The position numbers were made by a program, and so were the translations under genes. A model generated the notes under the pieces. The model was not told the DNA's origin. It saw nothing but the letters and a program-made list of their open reading frames with translations, and did not search any database. A stretch of 43,431 nucleotides of DNA from Bacillota bacterium (GTDB lineage: Bacteria > Bacillota > Clostridia > Acetivibrionales > DTU013): the NCBI GenBank assembly GCA_023409735.1, contig JAEYRB010000020.1, positions 1-43,431 on the forward strand, in the 5' to 3' direction. The first letter of the stretch is position 1. The number at the start of each line of letters is the position of its first letter. Below are positions 24,835-33,535 of this stretch, piece by piece.

Positions 24835-26739
24835 CTATTCAAGCTCATACGCACCAGTATAGAGCTTGTAATACGTACCTTTTTCTGCAATTAGCTTATC
24901 GTGGCTCCCGCGTTCAATGATACGCCCATTCTCCAGCACCATGATCACATCGGAATTCATTATGGTAGACAGACGGTGCGCAATAACAAATACTGTGCGG
25001 CCTTCCATCAGTTTATCCATACCCTTCTGTACTATAGCTTCCGTATGCGTATCAATACTCGAGGTAGCCTCATCGAGGATTAGAACCGGGGGATCAGCAA
25101 CCGCCGCACGGGCAATGGCAATCAACTGTCTCTGCCCCTGACTCAAGTTAGCTCCGTTGCTATACAGGATCGTGTTATAGCCCTCAGGAAGCCTTGTAAT
25201 AAAATCATCTGCTCCTGCTATCCTGGCGGCAGCCTTACACTCCTCATCAGTAGCATCAAGCTTACCATAGCGGATATTATCCATAACGGAGCCTGTAAAT
25301 AAATTTGTTTCCTGAAGGACTATTCCCAGAGACCTTCGAAGATCTGCCTTCTTGATCTTGTTTATGTTAATTCCATCATAGCGGATTTTCCCATCGGCAA
25401 TATCATAAAAACGATTAATTAGATTTGTAATGGTGGTTTTTCCGGCGCCTGTTGCACCTACAAATGCCACCTTTTGTCCCGGCTCCGCATAAACCGTTAC
25501 ATCGCGAAGCACCTGTTTGCCTTCCTCGTATGCAAAATCCACATCAAACATTCTAACATCGCCTGCAAGCCTTGTGTAAGTTACGGTTCCCTCGTCCTTA
25601 TGCGGATGCTTCCATGCCCATACACCGGTACGAACATCAGATTCAGTAATTGTACCATCCTCTGCGATATTAGCATTCACCAGCGTAACATAGCCGTTGT
25701 CTTCCTCCGGCTTCTCATCCATCAGCGAGAATATTCTATCTGCGCCTGCCATACCCATTACCACTGCATTGATCTGATGGGTAACCTGGTTAATATTACC
25801 TGTGAATTGCTTAGTCATATTCAGAAAAGGCACTACTATGCTTATCCCTATTGGTAAACCAGACAGGCTGAGGTTGGGTACCTTCGTAAGCAGAAGAAGG
25901 CCGCCCGCCATTGCCACCAGCACATATAACAGGTTACCGATATTCATTATGATCGGGCCAAGCATATTTGAATAGGCATTAGCCTTATAGCTGTCATCGT
26001 ACAGTGCATCATTTATGCGGTCGAATTCTTCTTCGCTCTCTTTCTCATGGCAGAATACTTTGATTACTCTCTGTCCGTTCATCATCTCCTGCACATATCC
26101 TTCTGCGCGTCCCAGCGATTTCTGCTGTCGAATAAAATACTTCGCAGAACCGCCTCCTACCTTCTTTGTTACCAAGTACATAATTGCAACACCTGCAAGC
26201 ACAAGCAGAGTAAGCCAGCCGCAGAAATATATCATAATAAAGAAAATAGTGATAACGACAACACCCGACTGCAGCATCTGTGGTATTGACTGAGAAACAA
26301 GCTGTCTGAGAGTGTCTATATCATTTGTATAATGACTCATAATATCGCCATGCTTATGTGTATCAAAATATTTGATAGGGAGGTTTTGCATTCCCTCGAA
26401 CATTGAGCGACGCAGCTTACACAGGAAACCCTGCGTGATATAGGCATTAAGCTGCGTATATAGCACAGCTGAAATGATGGATAAAAGGTAGAACGTTGCC
26501 AGAAGCATTACCTTCGGCACTATCTCAACTTTTGCAGCCTGCCAGTCGCCTGTCTCATACCATTTCTGAATAACCTCAATAACCTTCTGCATAAAAATTG
26601 CCGGGATAGAGCTTACACCAGCTGAAAACACAACGCAGGCAGCAGTCAGCGGCACCAAAACAGGGAAGTATCCCAGAAGAGTCTTAATGATTCTCTTGAA
26701 GGTACCCTTTTTTGTATATATATTTTTCTTATCTTTCAT
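24835..26739 (-). CDS. ABC exporter subunit (TMD-NBD), second of a heterodimer
   Basis: About 634 aa: six predicted membrane helices (residues about 20-320), then a nucleotide-binding domain with Walker A GATGAGKTT, Q-loop VLQETNLF, signature LSQGQRQLIAIARA, Walker B VLILDEATSSID and H-loop IAHRLSTI. All are consensus, and a roughly 40-residue insert precedes the NBD. It pairs with the upstream subunit (26729-28483), overlapping it by 11 nt, as in BmrCD/LmrCD-type multidrug exporters. ATG 26739 is chosen because GGAGG lies 8 nt upstream; ATG 26745 is too close. A TetR gene upstream suggests drug- or metabolite-induced expression. Confidence 0.9.
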   Translation of the reverse strand: MKDKKNIYTKKGTFKRIIKTLLGYFPVLVPLTAACVVFSAGVSSIPAIFMQKVIEVIQKWYETGDWQAAKVEIVPKVMLLATFYLLSIISAVLYTQLNAYITQGFLCKLRRSMFEGMQNLPIKYFDTHKHGDIMSHYTNDIDTLRQLVSQSIPQMLQSGVVVITIFFIMIYFCGWLTLLVLAGVAIMYLVTKKVGGGSAKYFIRQQKSLGRAEGYVQEMMNGQRVIKVFCHEKESEEEFDRINDALYDDSYKANAYSNMLGPIIMNIGNLLYVLVAMAGGLLLLTKVPNLSLSGLPIGISIVVPFLNMTKQFTGNINQVTHQINAVVMGMAGADRIFSLMDEKPEEDNGYVTLVNANIAEDGTITESDVRTGVWAWKHPHKDEGTVTYTRLAGDVRMFDVDFAYEEGKQVLRDVTVYAEPGQKVAFVGATGAGKTTITNLINRFYDIADGKIRYDGININKIKKADLRRSLGIVLQETNLFTGSVMDNIRYGKLDATDEECKAAARIAGADDFITRLPEGYNTILYSNGANLSQGQRQLIAIARAAVADPPVLILDEATSSIDTHTEAIVQKGMDKLMEGRTVFVIAHRLSTIMNSDVIMVLENGRIIERGSHDKLIAEKGTYYKLYTGAYELE

Positions 26740-28483
26740 TATCATTGCCTCCCCTTGTCTGCTGGACGAAAATCTCCCGGTATATTTCACATGTTTCGAG
26801 CAGCTCCTCATGGGTCCCAACAGCAGATATTCTGCCGCCATCCATGACTACTATCTTATCCGCATCCTGTACAGAAGCTACTCGCTGAGCAATAATAATC
26901 TTCGTTGTATCGGGAATAAACTCACGAAACCCTTTACGAATAAGCATGTCGGTATGGGTGTCGACTGCGCTGGTGGAATCATCCAGAATCAATACCCTAG
27001 GACTTTTGAGAAGTGCGCGGGCTATACATAGGCGCTGCTTCTGCCCACCTGATACATTGGTACCTCCCTGCTCTATCATAGTATCGTATCCATTGGGAAA
27101 GGAACGAATAAATTCATCAGCCTGGGCAAGCCGGCAGGCTTCCTCAAGCTCTGCATCTGTTGCATCCTTATTACCCCAGCGCAGATTATCTTTAATAGTA
27201 CCGGAAAAAAGCAGGTTTTTCTGCAAAACTACAGCTACCTTGTCACGCAGGACCTGCATGTCGTAATTTCGCACATCTACGCCGCCAACCCTGACGCTAC
27301 CCTCTGTTACATCATAAAGGCGGGGAATCAACTGGACAAGCGTTGACTTGCTTGAGCCTGTGCCTCCAAGGATGCCAACGGTCTCACCCGAACGTATATG
27401 CAAATTAATATCGGACAGTGCATAACGCTCTGCATGAGCAGAATATTTAAAGCTTACGCCGTCAAAGTCAACAGCACCGTCACGGACTTCATGAACAGGG
27501 CTTTCCGGATTCTTCAACACCGGTTCTTCACTAAGTACCTCAACAATTCTATGCATAGACTCTGATGATATAGTTATTATTACATATACCATCGAAAGCA
27601 TATTAAGCGAGTTTAATATCTGAAAACCATAGGTCAGCATGGCTGAAAGCTGTCCAACATCCAGCTTAAGTCCCATACTCGTAATAGCTATCTGAGAGCC
27701 GAAAAGCAGAACAACTACCATATTAAAATACAAGCAGAACTGCATAAGCGGCGCATTTATTGCGACTATACGTTCAGCTCGTGTGAAATCACCACGAATA
27801 TCCTCAGCGGCAATACCAAATTTCTTTTTTTCATGTTCCTCACGTGCAAAGCCTTTGACAGCACGCATTGCCATAACATTCTCCTCTATGGACTCATTGA
27901 GCTTATCATATTTTCGGAAAACGCGCCTGAAAGCAGGCATAGCCTTGCGTGCTACGAAAAATAGGCCAAAGCCGAGTATAGGAACCACAACAACAAACAT
28001 CGTTGCTAATGAGCCGCCCATAACATATGCCATAATGATGGAAAATATAAACAGCAGCGGACAACGGACAGCTATTCTGATAACCATCATGAAGGCCATC
28101 TGCACATTGCTGACATCAGTAGTCATGCGTGTTACAAGAGATGACGACGAAAACTTATCTATATTCTCGAAAGAATATTTCTGTACCTGATAATACATAT
28201 CATGACGAAGATTCCGGGCAAACCCACTTGAAGCCTTTGCAGAAGTAAAGCCGGCAACAGCGCCGAAGCACAGCGATATACATGCCATCGCAAAAAGAAT
28301 ACCGCCATACTTAACAATAACATTGAATTCACAACCGGCCTTGATCTCATTTACCAAAATTGCAATAACAAATGGAATAATACTTTCTATAATTGCCTCA
28401 CCGGTAATAAATACCGGCGTCAATAGCGTCATTTTCTTATATTCTCTTATACTTTTTATAAGACGCTTATACATTTGCTGCAC
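26729..28483 (-). CDS. ABC exporter subunit (TMD-NBD), first of a heterodimer
   Basis: 584 aa: six-helix membrane domain followed by an NBD with Walker A GGTGSSKST (the usual GxGKST Lys position is preserved), signature VSGGQKQRLCIARA and Walker B VLILDDSTSAVD. The residue after Walker B is Asp (DDSTS) where Glu is expected, so this site is probably the degenerate ATPase site, and the H-loop reads IAQRV with Gln for His. Both changes are typical of the inactive half of asymmetric heterodimers; the partner has DEATSS and IAHRL. Start is GTG 28483 (GAGGGGGG upstream) or ATG 28474. Confidence 0.9.
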   Translation of the reverse strand: MQQMYKRLIKSIREYKKMTLLTPVFITGEAIIESIIPFVIAILVNEIKAGCEFNVIVKYGGILFAMACISLCFGAVAGFTSAKASSGFARNLRHDMYYQVQKYSFENIDKFSSSSLVTRMTTDVSNVQMAFMMVIRIAVRCPLLFIFSIIMAYVMGGSLATMFVVVVPILGFGLFFVARKAMPAFRRVFRKYDKLNESIEENVMAMRAVKGFAREEHEKKKFGIAAEDIRGDFTRAERIVAINAPLMQFCLYFNMVVVLLFGSQIAITSMGLKLDVGQLSAMLTYGFQILNSLNMLSMVYVIITISSESMHRIVEVLSEEPVLKNPESPVHEVRDGAVDFDGVSFKYSAHAERYALSDINLHIRSGETVGILGGTGSSKSTLVQLIPRLYDVTEGSVRVGGVDVRNYDMQVLRDKVAVVLQKNLLFSGTIKDNLRWGNKDATDAELEEACRLAQADEFIRSFPNGYDTMIEQGGTNVSGGQKQRLCIARALLKSPRVLILDDSTSAVDTHTDMLIRKGFREFIPDTTKIIIAQRVASVQDADKIVVMDGGRISAVGTHEELLETCEIYREIFVQQTRGGNDNER

Positions 28484-28572
28484 TTACCCCCCTCAAAATT
28501 TCCTGCTAACATTTCAAGTATTTTCGACGGACTATTCACCTTGTACTTTATGGGCACCCGCAGTATATTAAT

Positions 28573-28694
28573 CCTGCACTTTTTGGACATCTGCACTATC
28601 TTTTCCCTGCGCTTTTTGGACGTCTGCACTATCTTTGCCCCTGCTCTTCATGGACGTCTGCACTATCTTTGCACCGCGCTTTTTGGACGCCGTA
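28573..28694. repeat. 34-bp tandem repeat overlapping the TetR 3' end
   Basis: Units start at about 28573, 28607, 28641 and 28674 (periods 34, 34, 33), sharing CTTTTTGGACGTCTGCACTA. The right part encodes the C-terminal residues of the TetR protein and the left part continues beyond its stop codon. Because 34 is not a multiple of 3 the repeats cannot encode a repeated peptide. On the TetR sense strand it is CAAAGATAGTGCAGACGTCC-like and T-poor. Confidence 0.8.
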
Positions 28695-29237
28695 AATAAC
28701 ATTGTCCACCCCAAGAAGATAGCTTTCATCCACATTTATAGCTGAATGCCTGAAATAGCCTGCTTCCTCCTGTGATACAAAGCCATGCATGACACTGCGC
28801 AAAATACGCTGCCAGTGTACTATTTGTTCCTCGGTAAGCCTATACACGGAAAGAGCCTGCATAATTGGCCGAATTATCTCAGGTGTTGCTTCGGAAAGGA
28901 CTTTATCCTTTGTCATCGGAAGTGCCATAATTACCTTATACAGCCCCGGATTATTATGAGCATAGGTACGATAAGAGAGAGCAAGAGCCTTAATCGCATC
29001 ATCCTGCTTTTTACCAACCATTGCGTTATTCATCGCAGTACTCATACCATTGATTGCTCGCAATCCCACTTCTGTATATATTTCTTCTGCGCTTTTAACG
29101 TGATTATAGAGAGATGCAGGTTTCACACCTAAATATCTTGCCAGCTCATTAAGGGAGAAGCTTTCATAACCATATTTCCTTATCAGTTCCTCGGCTGCTT
29201 CTACTAATACTTCCCGCGTCAATCCCTTCCTTGCCAT
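28629..29237 (-). CDS. TetR-family repressor of the ABC exporter
   Basis: 202 aa with an N-terminal HTH (SLNELARYLGVKPASLYNHV) and a helical ligand domain with the WHG-like C-terminal region (HWQRILRSVMHGFVSQEEAGYF). The start is ATG 29237 with GGAGG about 4 nt upstream; the frame extends further to 29285 without support. The last dozen residues (KDSADVHEEQGQR) come from the 34-bp repeat array, so the natural C-terminus may have been replaced. It precedes the exporter genes on the same strand and probably represses all three from the promoter at 29301-29329. Confidence 0.88.
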   Translation of the reverse strand: MARKGLTREVLVEAAEELIRKYGYESFSLNELARYLGVKPASLYNHVKSAEEIYTEVGLRAINGMSTAMNNAMVGKKQDDAIKALALSYRTYAHNNPGLYKVIMALPMTKDKVLSEATPEIIRPIMQALSVYRLTEEQIVHWQRILRSVMHGFVSQEEAGYFRHSAINVDESYLLGVDNVIYGVQKARCKDSADVHEEQGQR

Positions 29238-29300
29238 ATGTCCTCCCAAATGCTTACAAGTGTAGTGACTACGCCATCTGCTCACTGCGTATAGTAGAAC

Positions 29301-29329
29301 AGTATAAACTAATAGTATTAGTTTGTCAA
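29301..29329 (-). promoter_or_regulatory. Sigma-A promoter with TetR operator in the spacer
   Basis: On the minus strand TTGACA (29329-29324), a 17-bp spacer and TATACT (29306-29301). The spacer is covered by the perfect 19-bp palindrome AAACTAATAGTATTAGTTT (29306-29324). Binding there would exclude RNA polymerase. Confidence 0.8.
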
Positions 29330-29465
29330 TCTTACATATTTAGATAATTCATTAAGAATGGCTCGCTCCGTTGATATTGCGAATGCAACTATATATACTT
29401 ACAACCATATAATGTATAATTTAATAAGGGGACACTTGCAATCTATAGTGAATTAAGGGGAAAGC

Positions 29466-30076
29466 ATGAAAAATAAGAGAGATAAGACAAGAATAGTATT
29501 AATATCAGCGATCGCAATAATTATGTTCACTTTATGGTTCACAGGAGTTATTGGACTATGGTTGAATGGAATTGCTTATATTGCTAACAACACAAAAGAT
29601 TTTAATGATAAAGGAGGTCATCCAATACCAGATGAATATTCAATTTCTATTAATCTTGACGATTTAGAAAGTAATATTGGAAAAGAATTATATAATGATG
29701 GCAAGAATAAAATTTATGTAAGTTGGATTGATAATACTGGAAGTACAAATACTGGTGGTTATAGGATTGGCTTTAAGTCTTGTGGACAATATTCACTAAA
29801 TGGTGCAACATTAATTTCAGGTGTACACCATGAGACCGTTAACGATAATTCATTTAGAGCCTACATGACTGCAGAAATGATTGTAAAATACAAAGAAAAA
29901 ACTATAAGAGTAATGTGTTAAGTACAAGTGGATTAAATTATAAAGATGGAGACGATTTTGGATTTTATGTATTCCCGTCTAAAGCATATGATAATAGGGA
30001 AGTATCACTAAACGAGAAAGGTATTGCAGAATTATCTATAAAAAATCTTTATAAGAATATATGGACAAAAAAATAA
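29466..30076 (+). pseudogene. Membrane-anchored hypothetical protein, frameshifted
   Basis: The first frame (29466-29921, AAGGGG 5 nt before the ATG) has an N-terminal membrane segment (VLISAIAIIMFTLWFTGVIG) and an extracytoplasmic domain (SWIDNTGSTNTGGYRIGF). It ends RVMC, but the -1 frame continues to 30076 (SGLNYKDGDDFGFYVFPSKA). Adding one A to the A6 run at about 29892 would give an uninterrupted protein reading KYKEKNYKSNVLSTSG. It is therefore a frameshifted gene or a homopolymer error. Base composition is more AT-rich than its neighbours, suggesting a recent arrival. No known family recognised. Confidence 0.5.
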
Positions 30077-30140
30077 TGAAAAATATTTATGCCCCAAAAT
30101 ACATATAAGAATTGTTTTGTTAAAGCTCATCATGGCAGGA

Positions 30141-30821
30141 CTATAGATGTACCTCAACGTGATCCGCGGCTGTTATACTATTTTCACCTACTATGCAATC
30201 CAAAGCAATGACCTTTACACCTTGTTTTACAGCTTCACGAAGGGCATAACCGAATTCCGGATGAGTTGCCCAGTTAGGCTCTAGGTATTTTACGTCCTTC
30301 ATTTGTATTACAAAGGCGATGTAAGCATCAAAGCCTAGTCTCAAACTTTCAGTAAGCTCATGTAGATGCTTGACGCCCCTCTGTGTCGGTGCATCAGGAA
30401 ACCTTACAACACCGTCCTCCTCAAGTGTAACACCCTTTACCTCAACAAATATCTTGCGCCCATCAGCCTCTATGAAGAAATCAAAACGCGACGAGCCAAA
30501 GCTGTGTTCAGGCTTCAGCTGCGTTATATCATTAAATAAACTACTGCTCTTCACCCATTCTGCAAATACCTTGTTGGGCACCTGCGAATCCATGTTTATA
30601 AGCCGGCTGCTCTTATAAACAGATATTATGTCAAATTTCGTTTTACGCAACGGTGAGCAGTTTTCCTGAACTATAAGCTCGGCTCTGTTTGTCAGCAGTT
30701 CAAGGCAGCGGCCTGTATTTTTAACATGACAAGGCTCTACTCTGCCATCAATTTCAATATTGGCTATAAAGCGGTTTGGGCGGTTAAGAAAAACTGCATG
30801 CCGTATATTTTCATATATCAT
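30141..30821 (-). CDS. sfsA: SfsA family DNA-binding/nuclease-like protein
   Basis: About 226 aa. Family signatures: RPNRFIANIEIDG, HVKNTGRC, SRFDFFIE..KIFVEVKGVTL (the PD-(D/E)XK-like Asp and Glu-x-Lys), FPDAPTQRGVKHL and HPEFGYALREAVKQGVKVIA. First described as sugar fermentation stimulation protein A, with an OB-fold and a nuclease-like domain; its physiological role is unclear. ATG 30821 is favoured over TTG 30842 because AGAGG lies about 6 nt upstream. nfo is upstream on the same strand, separated by REP-like repeats and repeat copy D. Confidence 0.92.
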   Translation of the reverse strand: MIYENIRHAVFLNRPNRFIANIEIDGRVEPCHVKNTGRCLELLTNRAELIVQENCSPLRKTKFDIISVYKSSRLINMDSQVPNKVFAEWVKSSSLFNDITQLKPEHSFGSSRFDFFIEADGRKIFVEVKGVTLEEDGVVRFPDAPTQRGVKHLHELTESLRLGFDAYIAFVIQMKDVKYLEPNWATHPEFGYALREAVKQGVKVIALDCIVGENSITAADHVEVHL

Positions 30822-30860
30822 TGCTTTCCTCTCCTGATTCAAATTTACTTGAAGTTCAGT

Positions 30861-30920
30861 AATAGTCTCGGGGGCACCGAGCCCCTCTCGTCTTTTTACT
30901 GTAGGTGTTGTGGCAACGCA
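30861..30920. repeat. Dispersed intergenic repeat, copy D (divergent)
   Basis: Same order as copies A and B: TCTCGGGGGC hairpin, TCTTTTTA, then CTGTAGGTGTTGTGGCAACG. It lies between sfsA and the nfo terminator. Confidence 0.55.
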
Positions 30921-30924
30921 CTTA

Positions 30925-30956
30925 AATAAAGGAGTAGCTCTGTTCAGCTACTCCTT
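30925..30956 (-). terminator. Intrinsic terminator of nfo
   Basis: Perfect 11-bp stem AAGGAGTAGCT/AGCTACTCCTT, 6-nt loop, followed on the minus strand by TTTATTTAAG. Confidence 0.75.
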
Positions 30957-30965
30957 GTCATCTGT

Positions 30966-31044
30966 GTCGTGGAGACGGGGGTTTGACATCCCGTGGGGTT
31001 TTCGTATCAAGGGGACGTCGTGTCAAGGGGACGGGGGTTTGACA
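30966..31044. repeat. REP-like repeats (two units)
   Basis: GACGGGGGTTTGACA occurs at 30974-30988 and again at 31030-31044; CAAGGGGACG occurs at 31008 and 31024. GC-rich motifs of this type resemble REP sequences mobilised by RAYT transposases. They lie in the 3' region of nfo. Confidence 0.55.
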
Positions 31045-31057
31045 ACCTGCAACTCCG

Positions 31058-31891
31058 TTATTCCTTGTAAAGACTCCTGAGCAGCTTGATTTCAGCGGCA
31101 TAGCCGTCAAGCTCATTTGGTGTTTCAAGTAAAAAGATGAGGTCACGAAGCCTTGGATGATTAATGACCTTCTCTAAAGCATTGACACCTATATTTCCCT
31201 CACCTATCTTCTCATGCCTGTCCTTATGGCTTTCAAACGGGTTTTTGCTGTCATTCATATGGATCGAATGAAGCCGCTCAAGCCCAATGATCCTATCAAA
31301 CTCAGCCAGCACAAAATCCAGGTCGTTTATAATATCATAGCCTGCATCATGTACATGGCATGTATCAAGACAAACCCCAAGCTTATCGTTTAGCTCTACC
31401 TTGTCAATTATATTTCTTATTTCTTCAAATCTGCTGCCAACCTCACTGCCCTTTCCTGCCATTGTCTCAAGCAGGACTATTGTTGTCTGCTCCGGTTTAA
31501 GGATCTTGTTGAGAATATCAGCAATATTATCTATTCCATTCTCGATCCCTTGCCCCACATGGCTTCCCGGGTGAAAGTTATAATAATTTCCCGGGGTATA
31601 TTCCATACGCATAAGGTCATCTGCCATCGTCTCCAGTGTAAATGTCCTGATCCTTTCATCAATAGAACAGGGATTTAACGTATACGGAGCATGAGCAACA
31701 ATAGGAGCAAACTTGTTTTCCTTTGCCAACTCCAGGAACGCTGCAATATCCTTTTCATCTATATCCTTAGACTTTCCGCCCCTGGGATTTCGTGTGAAGA
31801 ACTGGAACGTATCAGCTCCTATACTGAGAGCCTCCTTGATCATATGCGTGTAACCCTTTGATGCTGATAAATGGCAACCTATATGTAACAT
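31058..31891 (-). CDS. nfo: Deoxyribonuclease IV (AP endonuclease IV)
   Basis: 277 aa, (beta/alpha)8 fold, three-zinc AP endonuclease of base-excision repair. Motifs: IGCHLSASKG with metal His, FFTRNPRGGKSK, VAHAPYTLNP, NFHPGSHVGQG, VLLETMAGKGSEVGSRF with metal Glu, LGVCLDTCHVHDAGYD, SIHMNDSKNPFESHKDRHEK and LLETP. All ligands are present. AGGAGG is 9 nt before the ATG. Terminator at 30925. It complements the Fpg-like glycosylase and the Ogt gene as a scattered DNA-repair set. Confidence 0.97.
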   Translation of the reverse strand: MLHIGCHLSASKGYTHMIKEALSIGADTFQFFTRNPRGGKSKDIDEKDIAAFLELAKENKFAPIVAHAPYTLNPCSIDERIRTFTLETMADDLMRMEYTPGNYYNFHPGSHVGQGIENGIDNIADILNKILKPEQTTIVLLETMAGKGSEVGSRFEEIRNIIDKVELNDKLGVCLDTCHVHDAGYDIINDLDFVLAEFDRIIGLERLHSIHMNDSKNPFESHKDRHEKIGEGNIGVNALEKVINHPRLRDLIFLLETPNELDGYAAEIKLLRSLYKE

Positions 31892-32316
31892 AATACTTAT
31901 CCTCCTATAAAATAACGAAATATTTTCACAGTGTTATATAATCCTCATACTTTGCTATACCCCAAGTATTGAAACAGCTTCCATTACTATGGAACCTTCC
32001 ACTAACTCCAAGAGTGCCTATGAGTTCAGTAATGCCAATACATGCTACAGACTATTAAACCTTTTTATTTTATTATATCTCAAGAATTTTACAGCAGCCT
32101 TCATTTAAAATTACATACCTAGTTACTTTGATATATCTATGTTTCATTAGCCTAAAATACTGTTACTGCGTTTACTCATTTACTATCTGCTCAAATACTA
32201 CATAATGAACTGTTATAGAATATACCTCTAGTAAACAGTTTCTTTCATCAACCACAGCTATATTATACCACCGGCACAGCACGGGTAAACAAGCCCCTCA
32301 TATTCTGCAAGGCAAT
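31892..32316. other. Intergenic, no gene seen
   Basis: 425 nt of AT-rich DNA between nfo and the Ogt-type gene. It should contain the nfo promoter (minus strand); no ORF, repeat or convincing RNA structure was found. Confidence 0.4.
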
Positions 32317-32967
32317 TTACATGCCGCTTCCCGGTTTTCTGCAATAGCCCTCAATGTCCAGCAGCTTCTGTTTTACTCCGATTCCACCACCAAAACCAAC
32401 AAGCTTCCCATCCGCTCCAATAACCCTGTGGCAAGGTATTAATATGGCAATTTTATTTCTATTGCAAGCCATACCCACAGCTCTGGAGGCTTTTGGTTTT
32501 CCGACTGCCATTGCTATATTCCCATAGCTCCGTGTCTCACCATAGGGAATTTCCAGGAGAGCATTCCAAACTGCCATCTGGAAGCTTGTGCCTGCTGGTG
32601 ACAATGGAAGCTTAAAGCTTTTTCGCACGCCATTGAAATACTCATTAAGCTGTGCCGCAGCTTCCTTTAGCAAATCTGTCTCCTTTATAACAATGCTTTT
32701 TTCTGACGCTTTACCTACAATTTGCCAATACTCCCCTGGGAGAAAATCATACTCTCTGCTTTCTTTCATAACCATGGAGGCGGACATTTTTCCTATGGAT
32801 GACTTCGGCTCACGTAGCAGCAGAGCCTCTTTATCTAATTCAGTTTCACCATATTCATTGCAATCATTTCTACAGAAAAACAAATCGGTAATTGCTTCAC
32901 CGTTATCAACAATACCAACCATGCCAATGACAGTAGAATAAAAAAATAAATTTACCGGTCTCATCAT
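32317..32967 (-). CDS. ogt: Methylated-DNA--[protein]-cysteine S-methyltransferase
   Basis: 216 aa. The C-terminal domain shows the suicide alkyltransferase signature IPCHRVIGADGKLVGFGGG with the acceptor Cys, the wing FQMAVWNALLEIPYGETRSY and GKPKASRAVGMACNRN. It transfers methyl groups from O6-methylguanine to itself. The N-terminal 100 residues are longer than in minimal Ogt proteins but comparable to Ada C-terminal-type enzymes. AGAAGG is 7 nt before the ATG. Confidence 0.93.
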   Translation of the reverse strand: MMRPVNLFFYSTVIGMVGIVDNGEAITDLFFCRNDCNEYGETELDKEALLLREPKSSIGKMSASMVMKESREYDFLPGEYWQIVGKASEKSIVIKETDLLKEAAAQLNEYFNGVRKSFKLPLSPAGTSFQMAVWNALLEIPYGETRSYGNIAMAVGKPKASRAVGMACNRNKIAILIPCHRVIGADGKLVGFGGGIGVKQKLLDIEGYCRKPGSGM

Positions 32968-33486
32968 ATTATTACCTTCTTACAAATACATCTTATTTTC
33001 TATAGTCAGTTTTCTGGGTGTTTCATTAATTACCTTACGTTTACGTGTCAAGCAGGTCTTATAATTATCTTACTTATGATAAATATTATATCAAATCATC
33101 ATTCAACACAAAGGATTATTTTAACTTAGAGATTCATCATAGCTTTTTTATCTTCATACATCATTAACAATACAATTCAAGTCAGGCAATATTTTGAATT
33201 GATGCTAAAAGACAGAGACATCATACCTAGATGGCTAAAATTTTGGCTTAGATAGAAACTAAAACACATCATCCCTTAAGTGACTATGTAGGTCTAGGTA
33301 GAACCAAGGTGCAAGTCTTATGTAGGCGCTGTAACTAGTTCTGTTTAGATGGTAAAATCCTTGTTTCCTTAACACTAAGATATTAGGTTTCCTTTAATAC
33401 AAAATATTAGCTTAATGTTGTATACTTAGTGTTAATCAATTATACTATTAAGAGCATTTGCGTTGTACCATTTTCAAGCCTCTTAG
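32968..33486. other. Intergenic leader upstream of the OAH sulfhydrylase, unassigned
   Basis: About 520 nt without a supported ORF. Contains a possible long-range stem TACCTAGA/TCTAGGTA (33227-33234 with 33293-33300) and the motif AAGGTGCAAG at 33306. A SAM-I riboswitch was considered because of that motif, but its other conserved elements are missing. Content otherwise unknown. Confidence 0.4.
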
Positions 33487-33535
33487 GCACGATATATTGC
33501 GGATGTAGCTTGTAGTAAGCCATCATATATCATGC
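33487..33535. repeat. Dispersed hairpin element, copy 2
   Basis: GCACGATATAT pairs with ATATATCATGC (10 of 11), and the 3' side runs into TTTTAAA. It shares GCACGATATATTGC and the trailing AGGTTACATGGC (33551-33562) with the element 3' of nagA. On the plus strand it could act as a leader terminator or attenuator for the gene at 33651. Confidence 0.55.

Noticed and set aside
29885..29900. Classical X-XXY-YYZ slippery heptamer for programmed -1 frameshifting
   Set aside because: The A6C run is not phased correctly (the zero frame reads GAA AAA ACT), and no downstream pseudoknot was evident; only simple slippage or mutation fits.
31892..32316. Hidden small gene between nfo and ogt
   Set aside because: No frame longer than about 30 codons with a ribosome site was seen on either strand.
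33206..33330. Possible SAM-I riboswitch upstream of the OAH sulfhydrylase gene
   Set aside because: AAGGTGCAAG resembles one conserved piece, but the other core elements (the P1 strand near CTTATCAAGAG, the GATGAAACC loop, CGGCAACC) are missing and no matching P1 stem was found.
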